38,022 bases of DNA, from contig NZ_FNVT01000047.1 in the NCBI RefSeq assembly GCF_900108335.1, positions 1-38,022 of the forward strand, written 5' to 3'. Shown in pieces: positions 24,887-33,627 of the stretch. The DNA comes from Nonomuraea solani. GTDB lineage: Bacteria > Actinomycetota > Actinomycetes > Streptosporangiales > Streptosporangiaceae. The translations under genes were made by a program, and so were the position numbers. Below the pieces are notes generated by a model. It did not search any database. It was not told where the DNA came from and saw nothing but the letters and a program-made list of their open reading frames with translations. How positions within the stretch are numbered: position 1 is the first letter of the stretch; every line of letters starts with the position of its first letter.

Positions 24887-25669
24887 ATGAACGGAGTCAC
24901 GATCGGGCAGGCGGCGGCATTCGTCGGCGTCACGGTGAAGACGGTGCGGCACTACCACAAGCTCGGCCTGGTCAAGGAGCCGGAACGCGACAGCTCCGGC
25001 TACCGGCGGTACGGATCGGCCGAGTTGCTGCGGCTGGTGCAGGCCCGGACGCTGGCCGCCGCCGGGGTGCCCCTGGCCGAGATCGGGTCCCTGCTCGACG
25101 CTGACCCCGCGCTGTTCGCCGCCGCGCTCGCCGACGTCGAGCGGCAGTTCACCGAACGGATCGAGGAGTTGATCGCGCGACGTGACACGCTGCACCGGCT
25201 CGCCGACGGCGACCGGGCTCTACTGCCTGACCGTGCTGTGGCGCTGCTGGAGCGGATGTCCGGCCTCGGCTTCCCCGCAGAGGAGGTGGCGGCCGCCAGG
25301 GAGGGCTGGGTCCTGGCCAGGGCACTGGTCCCCGAGAGCTTCGACGACTACCTCACCCATATCGAGCACGCCCTCGAAGACACCCGGTTCGTCGCCCTGA
25401 TCAAGCGCGCAACCGAAGCCGCGACCTGGGAACCGGACGACCCGCGCATCGCCGAGCTCGCCACCGCCATGGCCGACCACCTCCTCGCCAACCCCGCACA
25501 CCTGAAAATCGTGACCGGCCTGCAAGCCCGCACCGACGCTGCGACCCGCTACAAGCTGATCGCCCTCCACGGCGAAGAGCAGGGATCGGCCGCGGCCCGA
25601 GGAGTCGCGCTCGTCGAGACCAAACTCCGCGCCGCCGGCATCCACATCCCCAGACCAGACACCCACTGA
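24887..25669 (+). CDS. MerR-family transcriptional regulator
   Basis: 260 residues. The MerR DNA-binding domain occupies residues 1-70 (VTIGQAAAFVGVTVKTVRHYHKLGLV, then DSSGYRRYGSAELLRLVQ), followed by the dimerisation helix with RIEELIARRDTLHRLA. The C-terminal 140 residues are helical and resemble the ligand-binding part of larger MerR proteins, without metal-binding cysteines, so a small-molecule signal is likely. It lies 153 bp after the serine hydrolase in the same direction, but the strong hairpin between them suggests its own promoter. As the only regulator on the transposon it may control the hydrolase. Intact. Confidence 0.92.
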   Translation: MNGVTIGQAAAFVGVTVKTVRHYHKLGLVKEPERDSSGYRRYGSAELLRLVQARTLAAAGVPLAEIGSLLDADPALFAAALADVERQFTERIEELIARRDTLHRLADGDRALLPDRAVALLERMSGLGFPAEEVAAAREGWVLARALVPESFDDYLTHIEHALEDTRFVALIKRATEAATWEPDDPRIAELATAMADHLLANPAHLKIVTGLQARTDAATRYKLIALHGEEQGSAAARGVALVETKLRAAGIHIPRPDTH

Positions 25670-25676
25670 CCAAGCC

Positions 25677-25702
25677 GGTCCCCGCCGCAGGACCCGGGGA
25701 CC
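25677..25702 (+). terminator. Hairpin between MerR gene and convergent tnpA
   Basis: GGTCCCCG and CGGGGACC form a perfect 8-bp stem with a 10-base loop, 7 bp after the MerR stop. The following 130 bp up to tnpA show nothing else. Confidence 0.6.
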
Positions 25703-25833
25703 GCGGGATCTGCTGGCAGACACCGCTGGAGCGGCTCGTCCCACGCTGGATACATCGCCTCAGCCATCCACGAACACGACATGTGAGGAGGGGCCCGGCC
25801 GGGTACTCGAAGCCCGCCCGCCGAGGTGAGGGG

Positions 25834-28800
25834 TCAGATCTCTTCGTCGTCGGCGTCGAGTGCGTCGGGGTCGCGCAGAGCGCGTATCGCCCCTGGCGCC
25901 AAGTCGGGAAGTATGAAGGTGTAGGCGCCGTGCACGCCCATTTGGGTGTTGACGAAGGGCGAGAGCCGGGCCATGTCCTCATCTCGGACGGGGTTGCCCT
26001 GCGCCTTCAGCTGCCGGACTGCCGCGTCCAGGTAGACAGTCGTCCACAAAACGACGCAATTGAGAACAAGCCCGAGGACGCCGAGCTGATTCTCCAGCCC
26101 GCGTTCGTAGCGGTGGTAGAGCTCGCCCTTCTTGCCGTGGCAGATCTTCCGGGCCAGGGCGTGACGGCCCTCCTGCAGGTTGCGGATGTGCTTGATGTCG
26201 CGCCGGTAGGTCTCGTCCACGTCGATGTAGGCGAGGATGTGCAGGGACTTGAAGATCCGGCCGTAGGTGGCGATCGCCTCGCCCAGCGCGGTGGGGTGAC
26301 CCTCGCGCTGCAGCATGGTCACTACGTCGTAGGCGCGGACGGTGCCGGTGTAGATGGAGGCGATCACGCGCAGGATGTCCGGCCACATCCGCTGCACCTT
26401 GCGCAGGTCGATCCTGCCGCGGGCGAAGGTGTTCAGCGGCCCGTAGTCGGCGCCGGGGTCGATGCGCCAGCCCTTCTGGTCGGGCAGATCCGCCAGCGCG
26501 GGCCGGTAGGAGATGTTCAGCAGTTCCAGCAGGCCGAAGGTCAGGTCGCTGCAGGAGCCGGTGTCGGAAACGACGATCTCCGGCAACTCCCCGCCGTCCA
26601 GCCCGAAGATGACGTCGACCATGTGCAGGGAGTCGCGGACCGTGCCGGACACGATCTTCGCGCCTCGCCCGATTCCTTGATCATTTATTGCGTTGAGCCA
26701 GGTCATGCCGCGCTTGGAGCCGAAGAATTTGCGGTTGGGGCGAGCGAAGGCCGCCGGGACCGGGACCACGAACCGCATGCCGTCGACCGCGGCGACCATG
26801 CCGCCTCCCCACGCCTGGGCGAGCGGCAGCCCGGCCTGCCAGGCGACCAGCGGCGCGTTGGCCAGGCTGAGCGTCTCAGGCCGGAAGTAGTTCTGGAACA
26901 CGTGCGAGAGCCGCGAGCGCTCCAGCGCGGGAACGCCGGTCTTGGCGATCGGCCGGTAGCCGACGTTCATGGAGTGCGCGGCCAGGCACGCCGCGATCGA
27001 GGTCGGCAGGTCCTCCAGCCGGGAGCGGCCGCCGGAGGCTGCGGTGAAGGCCTCCACCAGTTGCGGCTCCCAGCTCATCACCTCCAAGATGACCTCGGGC
27101 AGATCCACGCGCGGCAGCATCGCCGTGGTGTGCTTGCGCAGGTCGACCAGCGAGGGCGGCTCTTCGATGGGCCTTCACGCCGGTCAGGTGGATCTTCCCG
27201 GCGTCGTCGATCCGGACTTCGGTGTTGGTGTCCAGCCGGCTGCCCACGTCTTGGTATGCCGCATCCAGCGCGCGGGTGTGGTCGGCCAGCAGGGCGTCCG
27301 GGTTCTCCGGCAGGCCCAGCGCGGTGAGCACGTCCGGCCGGACCGCCTCCCACGCCTGGCCTTCCAGGAGTCTGGCCTGCGGGTTGCGCCACTTGGTGGA
27401 GGCGTCGGCGTAGATTTCGCGGCGTTTGAGATGCCGGTGGAACTGCTCCAGGAGACAGAAGGTGTAGGCGTGCCTGTTCACCGCGCCGTCCTCGTGGACG
27501 GGCTGGCCGAACACCAGGCGCTTCCATGGGCCGGTCACCACGGCCGCCTCGATTAGTCGGGCCGGAATCAGTGGTGCGGGCAGCCTGCTGCGGTGGGCCA
27601 GCACCTCCGGCAACTGCCGCATTGCCGCCAGCACCGGGGCGCCCTCGGCGTTCGCGCCGAAACAGATCACCGTGGGCAGCACCTTCAAAAATCCCGACAC
27701 CGTGCTGTAGCGGCCGACCAGCTCGCTGCGCCAGTCGTCGGGCTCTTCCGCATCCGCCGGCAGCACGTTCTCATTCACCAAGACCAGCGCCGCCCGCAGT
27801 TCCGCCCGCGACACCACCGCCTCGATCGCCTCCCACACCTCCGACACCCGGGGCTCTTCGTCCTCGCCACCCCAGGCATCGGAGTCGAACAGCGCCTCCA
27901 CCGCCACCGCCAGGCGGGCCGAGGCCTTGGCCAGCTTCGGATGCTTGCGGATCTTCTCCTTGTCCGCGGCGGTCTGCGCCTTGTTCAGCAGCTCGGTGGT
28001 CATCAGCAGGTCCAGCAGTTCCAGGGTGTCATCGACCGACTTTGCCTCCAGGAACGCCACCGTGGCCAACAGCGTCGCCAGACGACGGCCATCGCGGTGA
28101 CGGCGGATCTGCGAGGCGTCCGCGCTCATCCCGTACTTGGCCAGCTCCGCCAGCCGGCGCGGCGGCACCAAGCGGTCGGCCCCCAGCTCCGTCATGCCCA
28201 ATCCCGCGACCTCGGCGACCTGCTCCAGTGCTTTGATCAGCGTCGGCCCGGACCCGCGCGGGACCGGGCCCTTGCGCCAGCGCTCCAGGTCCGAGACCCG
28301 TGACCCTGGCGGAACCTCCAGCAGCTGGTCCAGCACATAACGCTGACCCACGGTCAACAGCCCTTCCAGGACACCTCACAGTCGCCGGGTCGTCTCATCG
28401 CGGACGTTGGTGACCAGCCGGGCTAGCGTCGTCACCCCGGGCAGAAGCACATCCCGCTCCCGCAGCCAACGCACCGCGTCGAGAAAGATCGCCTTCGGTC
28501 CATCCCCCGTGGTCCAAGACCTGGCCTCCACCCACGCTCGCAGATCCCCTTCGACGGTCCCGAACTCCTTCAGGCCGTACACCCGCCGAATCTCCCACTG
28601 GTGATCGAATCGCGTCTTGGTCCGCTCGGTGTACTTCTTCACGCACGACGGGTCGGCGATGCCCAACTACTCGGCCACGAAGTCGAGGACCGCGGTCGGC
28701 ACCTCCAGCGGGTCCTCCAGGAACGTCCCAACCCATCGAACGGTGACGAGTTGAAGGCTGAAGCCGAACTTCATGTGGTCGCCACGACGACGCTCAACCA

Positions 28801-28918
28801 GCTCTCGGTCCTGGTCATCAAGGAAGAACACCCGCTCCAGGTCCGCGCGCGACGGCACTTCCCCGTATCGGCCGTACGTGGCCGCTTCGTCATCGGTTAA
28901 GAACTCCACCACCGGCAT
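25834..28918 (-). pseudogene. tnpA: Tn3-family transposase, two nonsense codons and one frameshift
   Basis: About 1,028 codons, the usual Tn3 TnpA size. From ATG 28918 (MPVVEFLTDDEAATYGRYGE) the frame hits TAG at 28669-28667, where GCC GAG TAG TTG stands in place of an expected Gln codon. It continues (LGIADPSCVKKYTERTKTRF) to TGA at 28378-28376, where Trp is expected after ETTRRL. It goes on (VGQRYVLDQLLEVPPGSRV) to about 27170, where an extra C in a CCC run shifts the frame before the DDE domain. The C-terminal catalytic domain is otherwise intact: VDGMRFVVPVPAAF, VSDTGSCSDLTFGLLEL, and the RNLQEGRHALARKICHGKKGE block. Three independent lesions mean the element depends on a TnpA in trans, unless the assembly is wrong. 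Confidence 0.92.
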
Positions 28919-29020
28919 ACGCCGCAAAGTAGGGCCAGCCCGCCCGTAACAAACCGAAAGTAGCCGAACAGTTACTCAATCCGCCGCCATGTCGCTGCCC
29001 ACCCGCATCGGACCGCTGGA

Positions 29021-29057
29021 TGGCGGTAGGTCAACTGACGTCAGCCCGCTACCGCCA
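29021..29057. repeat. Subterminal inverted repeat at the right Tn3 end
   Basis: TGGCGGTAG (29021-29029) and CTACCGCCA (29049-29057) pair perfectly. The second arm is part of the terminal repeat. Mirrors the structure at the left end, with an unrelated loop containing CTGACGTCAG. Confidence 0.7.
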
Positions 29058-29085
29058 CTGACCGATTGGTTGCTGCTCAAGGGCC
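29047..29085 (-). repeat. Tn3 transposon right terminal inverted repeat
   Basis: Reverse complement begins GGCCCTTGAGCAGCAACC; 36 of 39 positions match the left repeat. GAGCA follows directly. Confidence 0.93.
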
Positions 29086-29254
29086 GAGCAGTCGATGTCG
29101 CGCACTGCGGGCAGACAGCCAGCTCGGTTTCGGTCCATGCCATGATCTGCAGGCTGCCGCTCGAATCCTCGACCCGCTCGAACTCCAACCCGTCCAGGTG
29201 TGGGAACAACACACGCAGCAGACGAGCCTGGTCGCTGGTGACCGGATGCAGCAC
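29086..29254 (-). pseudogene. ISL3-family transposase, N-terminal part, right of the Tn3 insertion
   Basis: Minus-strand frame MLHPVTSDQARLLRVLFPHL, continuing GLEFERVEDS and ending at CPQCATSTA where the transposon begins. This is the start of an ISL3 transposase including the first zinc-finger cysteines; the rest is at 21713-22069. Bases 29086-29090 are the right copy of the GAGCA duplication. A possible element end (GGGCTCTTGAGCACTCTCTG on the minus strand) lies near 29400-29430 but has no partner. Confidence 0.88.
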
Positions 29255-29265
29255 AATGACTCCCC

Positions 29266-29320
29266 ACGGCCGTTCTTGATGATCAGATCTTGGCGATCCA
29301 GATCGTCACAGAACGGCCGT
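29266..29320. repeat. Inverted repeat upstream of the interrupted ISL3 gene
   Basis: ACGGCCGTTCT and AGAACGGCCGT pair perfectly across a 33-base loop, immediately upstream of the ISL3 start codon. Possibly a regulatory or stem structure of that element. Confidence 0.5.
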
Positions 29321-29482
29321 CGCCATGCGCGGCGAGTTACGAAATCTCCACACAACCTGGACTCTCCAGGCCCATCTGCCCCAGAAGTCACTCCAGGTGA
29401 CAGCTCCCCAGAGAGTGCTCAAGAGCCCATTTTCTCTGACACATCTCGACCGAGACCGCTTAGATCCCGGTATTGGGATCGG

Positions 29483-30365
29483 TCAGTCGTTGTCGCGTTT
29501 GCTGAATTCTTCGATCAGCACGGGATACTGCTCCCCACCGTGTCCGGCGGCGATCGAGCGGTCGGCCATCTCCTTGATCAACTTTGGCAGTTCGGCGTTG
29601 ACACCCACCGCCTCGCTCTCCTCGATCAGGTGTGCCATCGGCCGCGCGTCGGTCTCCAGGGCCGACACCTCGGCCGGGAAGGAGCCGCTGTCGATCTGCG
29701 CGGCATACCCAGGCAGCCATTCGGCCACACCGGCAGCGATCTGCCGCGCGAACGGCGCATACGTTGCGGCGTCAACACCAGCCGTCCTGAGCAGGGCCGT
29801 GCCCTGGAGCCAGGCGTTCAGGACGCTCCACATCATGGCCAGGCCGGCCACGTCGTACAGAGACGCCAGCCCATGATCCGCACCAAGGTAGGTGACGGTG
29901 CCGAGCGCGTCGAGCGTTGACTTGTGCGCCCCGAAGTCCGACTGCGGCCCGCTGTGCAGAATCACCGCCTCGGCGGTCCCGATCGCCGAAGGGATGGCCA
30001 TGATGGCGCCGTCCAGGTAATGGGCGCCACGCTGCTCGGCCCATTGGGCGGCTTCCCTGGCCTGGGCCGAGTCGCCCGAGGTCAGATTGATCAACATCGT
30101 GCCGTCCAGCTCGATATCGCTCGCACCGAGCAACTCGTGCATGGCCTGGTAATCGGTGACACAGATGATCGTCAGGAACCTGCTTTGAGCGCGTCGCCAA
30201 CCGTTGGCGCTAGCCGTGCACCCTCGGCCACCAGCTGGTCGGCCTTGGAGGTCGTACGGTTCCACACGGTTGTGGGGTGCCCGGCTTCAAGAACGCGCCG
30301 GCCAGTGCCCGGCCCATCAGTCCGAGTCCGATGACGGTCACGGGTGTATCGGTTTTGCTGTTCAT
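29483..30365 (-). pseudogene. NADP-dependent imine-reductase / beta-hydroxyacid-dehydrogenase-like protein, two frameshifts
   Basis: Start MNSKTDTPVTVIGLGLMGRA at ATG 30365, a Rossmann GxGxxG motif. Near 30285 the frame shifts (expected AGHPTTVWNRTTSKADQLVA in the next frame). It shifts again near 30180 into LTIICVTDYQAMHELLGAS, which runs to the stop at 29483. The remainder (INLTSGDSAQAREAAQWAEQ; YLDGAIMAIPSAIGTAEAV; HGLASLYDVAGLAMMWSVLN) is characteristic of the actinobacterial imine-reductase-like branch. Total about 294 codons, the normal length. Divergent from a MerR gene that is also frameshifted; such pairs are common in actinomycetes. Confidence 0.88.
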
Positions 30366-30372
30366 GGCAGCA

Positions 30373-30403
30373 TCGTCAACGTTGATACCAGTGTGAAGGT
30401 CAA
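30373..30403 (-). promoter_or_regulatory. Candidate MerR-controlled promoter of the reductase gene
   Basis: The 48-bp divergent gap holds, on the minus strand, TTGACCTTCACACTGGTATC followed by AACGTTGACGA. TTGACC is a good -35, and ACCTTCACACTGG resembles MerR-family operator half-sites. The -10 (TGACGA at a 19-bp spacing) is weak. Confidence 0.4.
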
Positions 30404-30413
30404 GTGAGGTTCG

Positions 30414-30860
30414 ATGCTGATCGGGGAACTGAGTCGTCAGACGGGCGTCAACGCCATCAGTTGCGCTACTACGAAGCCCAGGGCCTGCTGGAGGCAGACC
30501 GCGGCGCAAACGGTTACCGCGAGTACAACGAGAACGCCGTGCTGCGGGTGAAGCAGATCCGGCACCTGCTTGGTGCCGGTTTGTCTTCTGAGGACATCGC
30601 GTACCTGCTGCCCTGTGCGGTCGGAGAGGCCCCCGGAGCTGCTCGGATGTCCCGAGTTACTGGCCGCGATGCGGTCACGGCTGCAGCGACTGGACGATCA
30701 GATGGACAGGCTCGCTCAATCCCGCGACGCTCTTGCCGACTACATCGATGCGGCCGATCGAATGGCCAGCGAGAGCTACCGGGCCTTCCCCCGGGGAAGG
30801 CCCGATCTTCTAGACGATCAAGCTGCCGGGCCGGAACGTCGAGCTCGCGCTCCACGGTGA
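30414..30860 (+). pseudogene. MerR-family regulator, two frameshifts
   Basis: ATG 30414 gives MLIGELSRQTGVNA. Loss of one C near 30450 shifts the frame to HQLRYYEAQGLLEADRGANG, YREYNENAVLRVKQIRHLLG and LSSEDIAYLLPC. An extra C near 30635 then shifts it back to PELLGCPELLAAMRSRLQRL, DDQMDRLAQSRDALADYIDA. All parts are standard MerR HTH and coiled-coil. Divergent from the broken reductase gene, which it presumably activated. The 3' end after ADYIDAADR loses family similarity. 30861-31072 holds nothing recognised. Confidence 0.85.
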
Positions 30861-31072
30861 TGACCATGACTCCGAATCTGTCGCTCACAGTGGTGCAGCC
30901 TTGGGCCATGACACGGCCGCAGTCTGCTGAACCACCACCAACAGCTCGATGTGAGCGGGCCACTACCGGGAGAGGTGAGGCGAGATCGAGTAGGCGGTCG
31001 CCGCTCTGGTGTTCGGCAAGTCAGGCGTGTGCGGCCGGGAAGCGGCGGGGGTTCCGGTCCGCCGCCGCTCAC

Positions 31073-32011
31073 TCAGACGCAGTGAACCGACGAGGCTGAA
31101 TATGTTCCGCCTGGGCCACTAACCGTAACGGTCATGGTGTAGCAGACGACCCCGCCAGCGAGGTTCCTGAGTTTCATCCATATGTCGGCCTCACTGTTCC
31201 CGCCGCTCCACGGCAGGGCCTCGATGCCTCCGGGATATGTGGCCCAGCCGCCGCCGCCCCCGTGGGAGACGGGGACGTAGCGCGGCATGTCCCCGGGGTT
31301 GCACACCGCGCCCTGAGTCATCAGTCTCATGTCCTTCGTGGCGCGGTTGCCGACCTGCGTCGCCCATTTCGAGTTCTGCATGTGCACCGAGGCAGCGAGG
31401 AAGTTGCCGGTTTTCACGGCATTGATCATCGCCGTGAACTTCCCGAAGCGTCCGGGGCCGAGGTTGTACATCATGTCGATCAGCACGACCTGCCTGGCCG
31501 ACGACAGCGCGTCGAAGTTGGGAATCACCCGGCCGACGTTCGCGACGGCGGCGCGGTAGTCACCCTTGAACAGGGTGATGATCTGAAGCGGTGTCAGGTT
31601 CTGGGTTCCGGCGCGCACAGCGGCGTAGTTGGCGCCGACGGCGGTCAGCAGAGCTTGTGCGTCGGAGCGGTCGAGGTTGAATCCGACGCCCACCGTGGGG
31701 TGCGGGGGGACGGCGCTGTCGAGGTAGACGTGCGGGTCTCCGTACAACCCATTTCGGCTCTCGTTCTCTGCCACGTACGCCTCCATCTGCTCGGGCGTCA
31801 ACTGCGGCTCCTGGCTTGGATCCTGCTCGGGATCCTCCGGGATGCCGCCGGGGCCGCCGGTGCCGGGGCCGCCACCGGCACCGGTGGAGCAGGGACTGTC
31901 AGCGAATGCGGGGGCTGCGGTAACCGTGATCGCGGTGAGGGCGAAGAGGAGGGAAGCAGTGACGAGTACGGTGGCGAGGAGTTGTCGTCGGGGGACGCTG
32001 CGAGGGGTCAT
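31073..32011 (-). CDS. Secreted T4-type lysozyme (GH24-like muramidase)
   Basis: 312 residues. Signal peptide at about 1-37 (LLATVLVTASLLFALTAI, cut near AFA-DSP), then a Gly/Pro-rich linker to about 70. Residues about 73-235 fit the phage T4 lysozyme fold: Glu 84 in AENESRNGLY, Asp 98 in VYLDSA and Thr 106 in PTVGVGFNLD correspond to the Glu-Asp-Thr catalytic set. RQVVLIDMMYNLG and VGNRATKDMRLM match later conserved blocks. The last 75 residues, with two Cys, are unassigned and could bind cell wall. The enzyme would cleave peptidoglycan outside the cell. ATG 32011 is chosen because AGGAGG lies 4 bases upstream. Divergent from a LuxR-type regulator across a perfect palindrome. Domain assignment is by motif, not alignment. 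Confidence 0.8.
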   Translation of the reverse strand: MTPRSVPRRQLLATVLVTASLLFALTAITVTAAPAFADSPCSTGAGGGPGTGGPGGIPEDPEQDPSQEPQLTPEQMEAYVAENESRNGLYGDPHVYLDSAVPPHPTVGVGFNLDRSDAQALLTAVGANYAAVRAGTQNLTPLQIITLFKGDYRAAVANVGRVIPNFDALSSARQVVLIDMMYNLGPGRFGKFTAMINAVKTGNFLAASVHMQNSKWATQVGNRATKDMRLMTQGAVCNPGDMPRYVPVSHGGGGGWATYPGGIEALPWSGGNSEADIWMKLRNLAGGVVCYTMTVTVSGPGGTYSASSVHCV

Positions 32012-32070
32012 GAGACCTCCTGGTCCGGGCTGGGATGACCAGCTCATGATCACAGCGCGGGGGAGTTCGT

Positions 32071-32096
32071 GAATATCCCAGAAATCTGGGATATTC
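32071..32096. promoter_or_regulatory. Perfect 12-bp-arm palindrome between lysozyme and LuxR-type gene
   Basis: GAATATCCCAGA and TCTGGGATATTC are separated by only AA. It lies 60 bp from the lysozyme start and 24 bp before the regulator start, overlapping the expected -35 of a leaderless regulator promoter whose -10 would be TAGGCT at 32109-32114. A likely binding site for the LuxR-type protein. Confidence 0.75.
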
Positions 32097-32120
32097 CGGG
32101 CGTCAGGTTAGGCTGCCGCC

Positions 32121-33194
32121 GTGGTCTCGCGCAGGGAAGTAGAGCGCCAGGTGATCTCCGATTTACGGGACCTGGCCCGGGGGGAATTGACCGCGCCGCA
32201 GGTGTTCCGGCAGGCCGATCAGGTGCTCCGAGATGCGCTCGGATTCGACGCGGTGTGCTGGCATACGACCGATCCCGCGACGGGCCTGGTCAACTCGGTG
32301 CTCACCGAGGACCTGAGGCTGGACGATTTTCGCCAAGCGGTGCAACTGGAGATCTGGGGCGATGACACCGCGAGATTCCCCGAGATCCGGCTCAGCGGCC
32401 GTGGTGCCGACACGCTCAGCCGGGCCACCGGCGGGGTGCTGCGGCGCAGCCTGCGCTTTCGAGAGCAGATCGCGCCGGCGGGCTTCGGCGACGAGCTCCG
32501 CGCCGTGTTCGACGCCGGAGGGGGAATGTGGGGCTGCGCGGCGTTCATGCGCGGCCCTGACCGGGGCCCGTACCGGCCCGGTGAGCTGGCGCTGGCCCAG
32601 CGCGCGGCCCGGTATCTGGGTGTTGCCCTGCAGCGCAGCCAGCTGTTGCGGGTGCCTTCTCCACGAGCGCCGCTGCCGCCCGCCGTGCTGCTGTTGGGGC
32701 CGGACAATCACCTGATCAGCGCCGACGAGCGGGCGGAGCAGTTGCTCGGTGAGTTCACGGATGACTCCGCTTCGATCTTCACCGTGCCGACGTCGTTCGT
32801 CATGGTGACTGAGCAGGCCAGGGGCGCGGCGGCAGGCGCCCAGACTCCACCTCCGCTGCGGGTACGTGGACGCGATGGCACATGGTTCGTGCTGCACGCC
32901 TCGCTGATGGAAGGCAAGGCGGACGGACCCGCGGCGGTGGTGATCGCGCCGGCGTCACCCGCCGACATTTTGCCGGTGGTGTTCGCCTCCTACGGATTCA
33001 CCCCCCGCGAGCGCGAGGTCGCCGTGCGCGTCGTCCAGGGCCGAGCTACTGATGACATTGCGCGGGCCCTGTGCACCACACCTCTGACCGTGCAGGACCA
33101 CCTCAAATCGATCTTCACCAAGGCAGGGGTCCGTAGCCGACGAGAGTTCGTCGCCCAACTTCTCACGGCCCATCCCCCTGAAGTGTGGACCTGA
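32121..33194 (+). CDS. GAF/PAS-like sensor regulator with LuxR-type HTH
   Basis: 357 residues. Residues about 20-170 resemble a GAF-type sensor (LGFDAVCWHTTDPATGLVNS), about 185-270 a PAS-like domain (AVLLLGPDNHLISADERAEQ), and about 285-345 a LuxR/GerE HTH (FTPREREVAVRVVQGRATDD, LTVQDHLKSIFTKAGVRSRR). This is a common actinomycete regulator architecture. GTG 32121 lies 6 bases after TAGGCT, so the message is probably leaderless. Divergent from the lysozyme gene, which it may control together with itself through the 32071-32096 palindrome. The signal sensed is unknown. Confidence 0.9.
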   Translation: MVSRREVERQVISDLRDLARGELTAPQVFRQADQVLRDALGFDAVCWHTTDPATGLVNSVLTEDLRLDDFRQAVQLEIWGDDTARFPEIRLSGRGADTLSRATGGVLRRSLRFREQIAPAGFGDELRAVFDAGGGMWGCAAFMRGPDRGPYRPGELALAQRAARYLGVALQRSQLLRVPSPRAPLPPAVLLLGPDNHLISADERAEQLLGEFTDDSASIFTVPTSFVMVTEQARGAAAGAQTPPPLRVRGRDGTWFVLHASLMEGKADGPAAVVIAPASPADILPVVFASYGFTPREREVAVRVVQGRATDDIARALCTTPLTVQDHLKSIFTKAGVRSRREFVAQLLTAHPPEVWT

Positions 33195-33424
33195 GGTGCG
33201 CGCTGGTGTCCTGGGGCGGGCGGCCGGGCGGGCGCGGTGGCGGCCCCTGTGGGAGCTCGGCACGCGAGGCCCTGGGGCGACGGCGACGGCTCGTGTGTCT
33301 TTAACCTTCCGGTCCGACGAAAGGGGCTGCCTCGAGGGCTGGACCGATTTCTTCCTGCCGTTGCCGGACATCCGCACCATCCTCGTGAGCCGCCCTCGCG
33401 GCCTTCGTCCAGGCGCGATGGCGT

Positions 33425-33553
33425 TCGCGGTTGGGGCACAGCGAGCGGCGACAGCACGCACACCACGGCAACGATGGCGAAGGCGAGCGCGGTGAGAGCG
33501 GACAGACGGCTGCGCCGTGCCTTCAGCGGTTCAGCCCAGAGCACCTCACGCAT
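33425..33553 (-). pseudogene. ABC-transporter permease, N-terminal scrap
   Basis: ATG 33553 gives MREVLWAEPLKARRSRLSAL and a first membrane segment (TALAFAIVAVVCVLSPLAV), the typical start of an actinobacterial ABC-2 type permease. After about 43 codons the frame loses all similarity. The start overlaps the ATPase stop as ATGCGTGA. 33195-33424 holds nothing recognised. Confidence 0.65.
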
Positions 33554-33627
33554 CGCCGGCTTCGACGGGTTCCCCGATGATGCGCAGGAAGTAGGTTTCC
33601 AGGTCTTCTTCCACTTTACCTACCAGG
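33546..33627 (-). pseudogene. ABC-transporter ATPase, C-terminal scrap
   Basis: The frame ends KVEEDLETYFLRIIGEPVEA then GDA and TGA, like the C-terminus of ABC-2 ATP-binding subunits. It overlaps the permease start by the usual few bases, showing that the two scraps are an intact junction of a transporter operon otherwise lost on both sides. Confidence 0.55.

Larger units (their letters stand above)
22070..29085. mobile_element. Tn3-family transposon, 7,016 bp, inserted in an ISL3 transposase gene
   Basis: Terminal inverted repeats (22070-22108 and 29047-29085) agree at 36 of 39 positions and are flanked by GAGCA duplications. Contents from left to right: tnpR (minus), res region, serine hydrolase (plus), MerR regulator (plus), tnpA (minus, inactivated). 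Removing the element plus one duplication restores an uninterrupted ISL3 reading frame, which is independent proof of both boundaries. Transposase and resolvase are transcribed in the same direction but separated by the passenger genes. I know of no described transposon with this passenger pair, but no database was searched. Confidence 0.93.

Noticed and set aside
23150..25195. Minus-strand open frame of 681 codons opposite the serine hydrolase
   Set aside because: Antisense shadow running through two real genes and a terminator.
25783..27327. Plus-strand open frame of 514 codons opposite tnpA
   Set aside because: Antisense of the Tn3 catalytic domain; no recognisable protein.
618..29254. 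Composite transposon formed by two ISL3 copies
   Set aside because: The copies differ in sequence, lie on opposite strands and only the first has both ends; nothing supports joint movement.
29460..29500. Possible tRNA-like fold (GATCCCGGTATTGGGATC)
   Set aside because: A short stem only; no cloverleaf, and it overlaps the end of the reductase reading frame.
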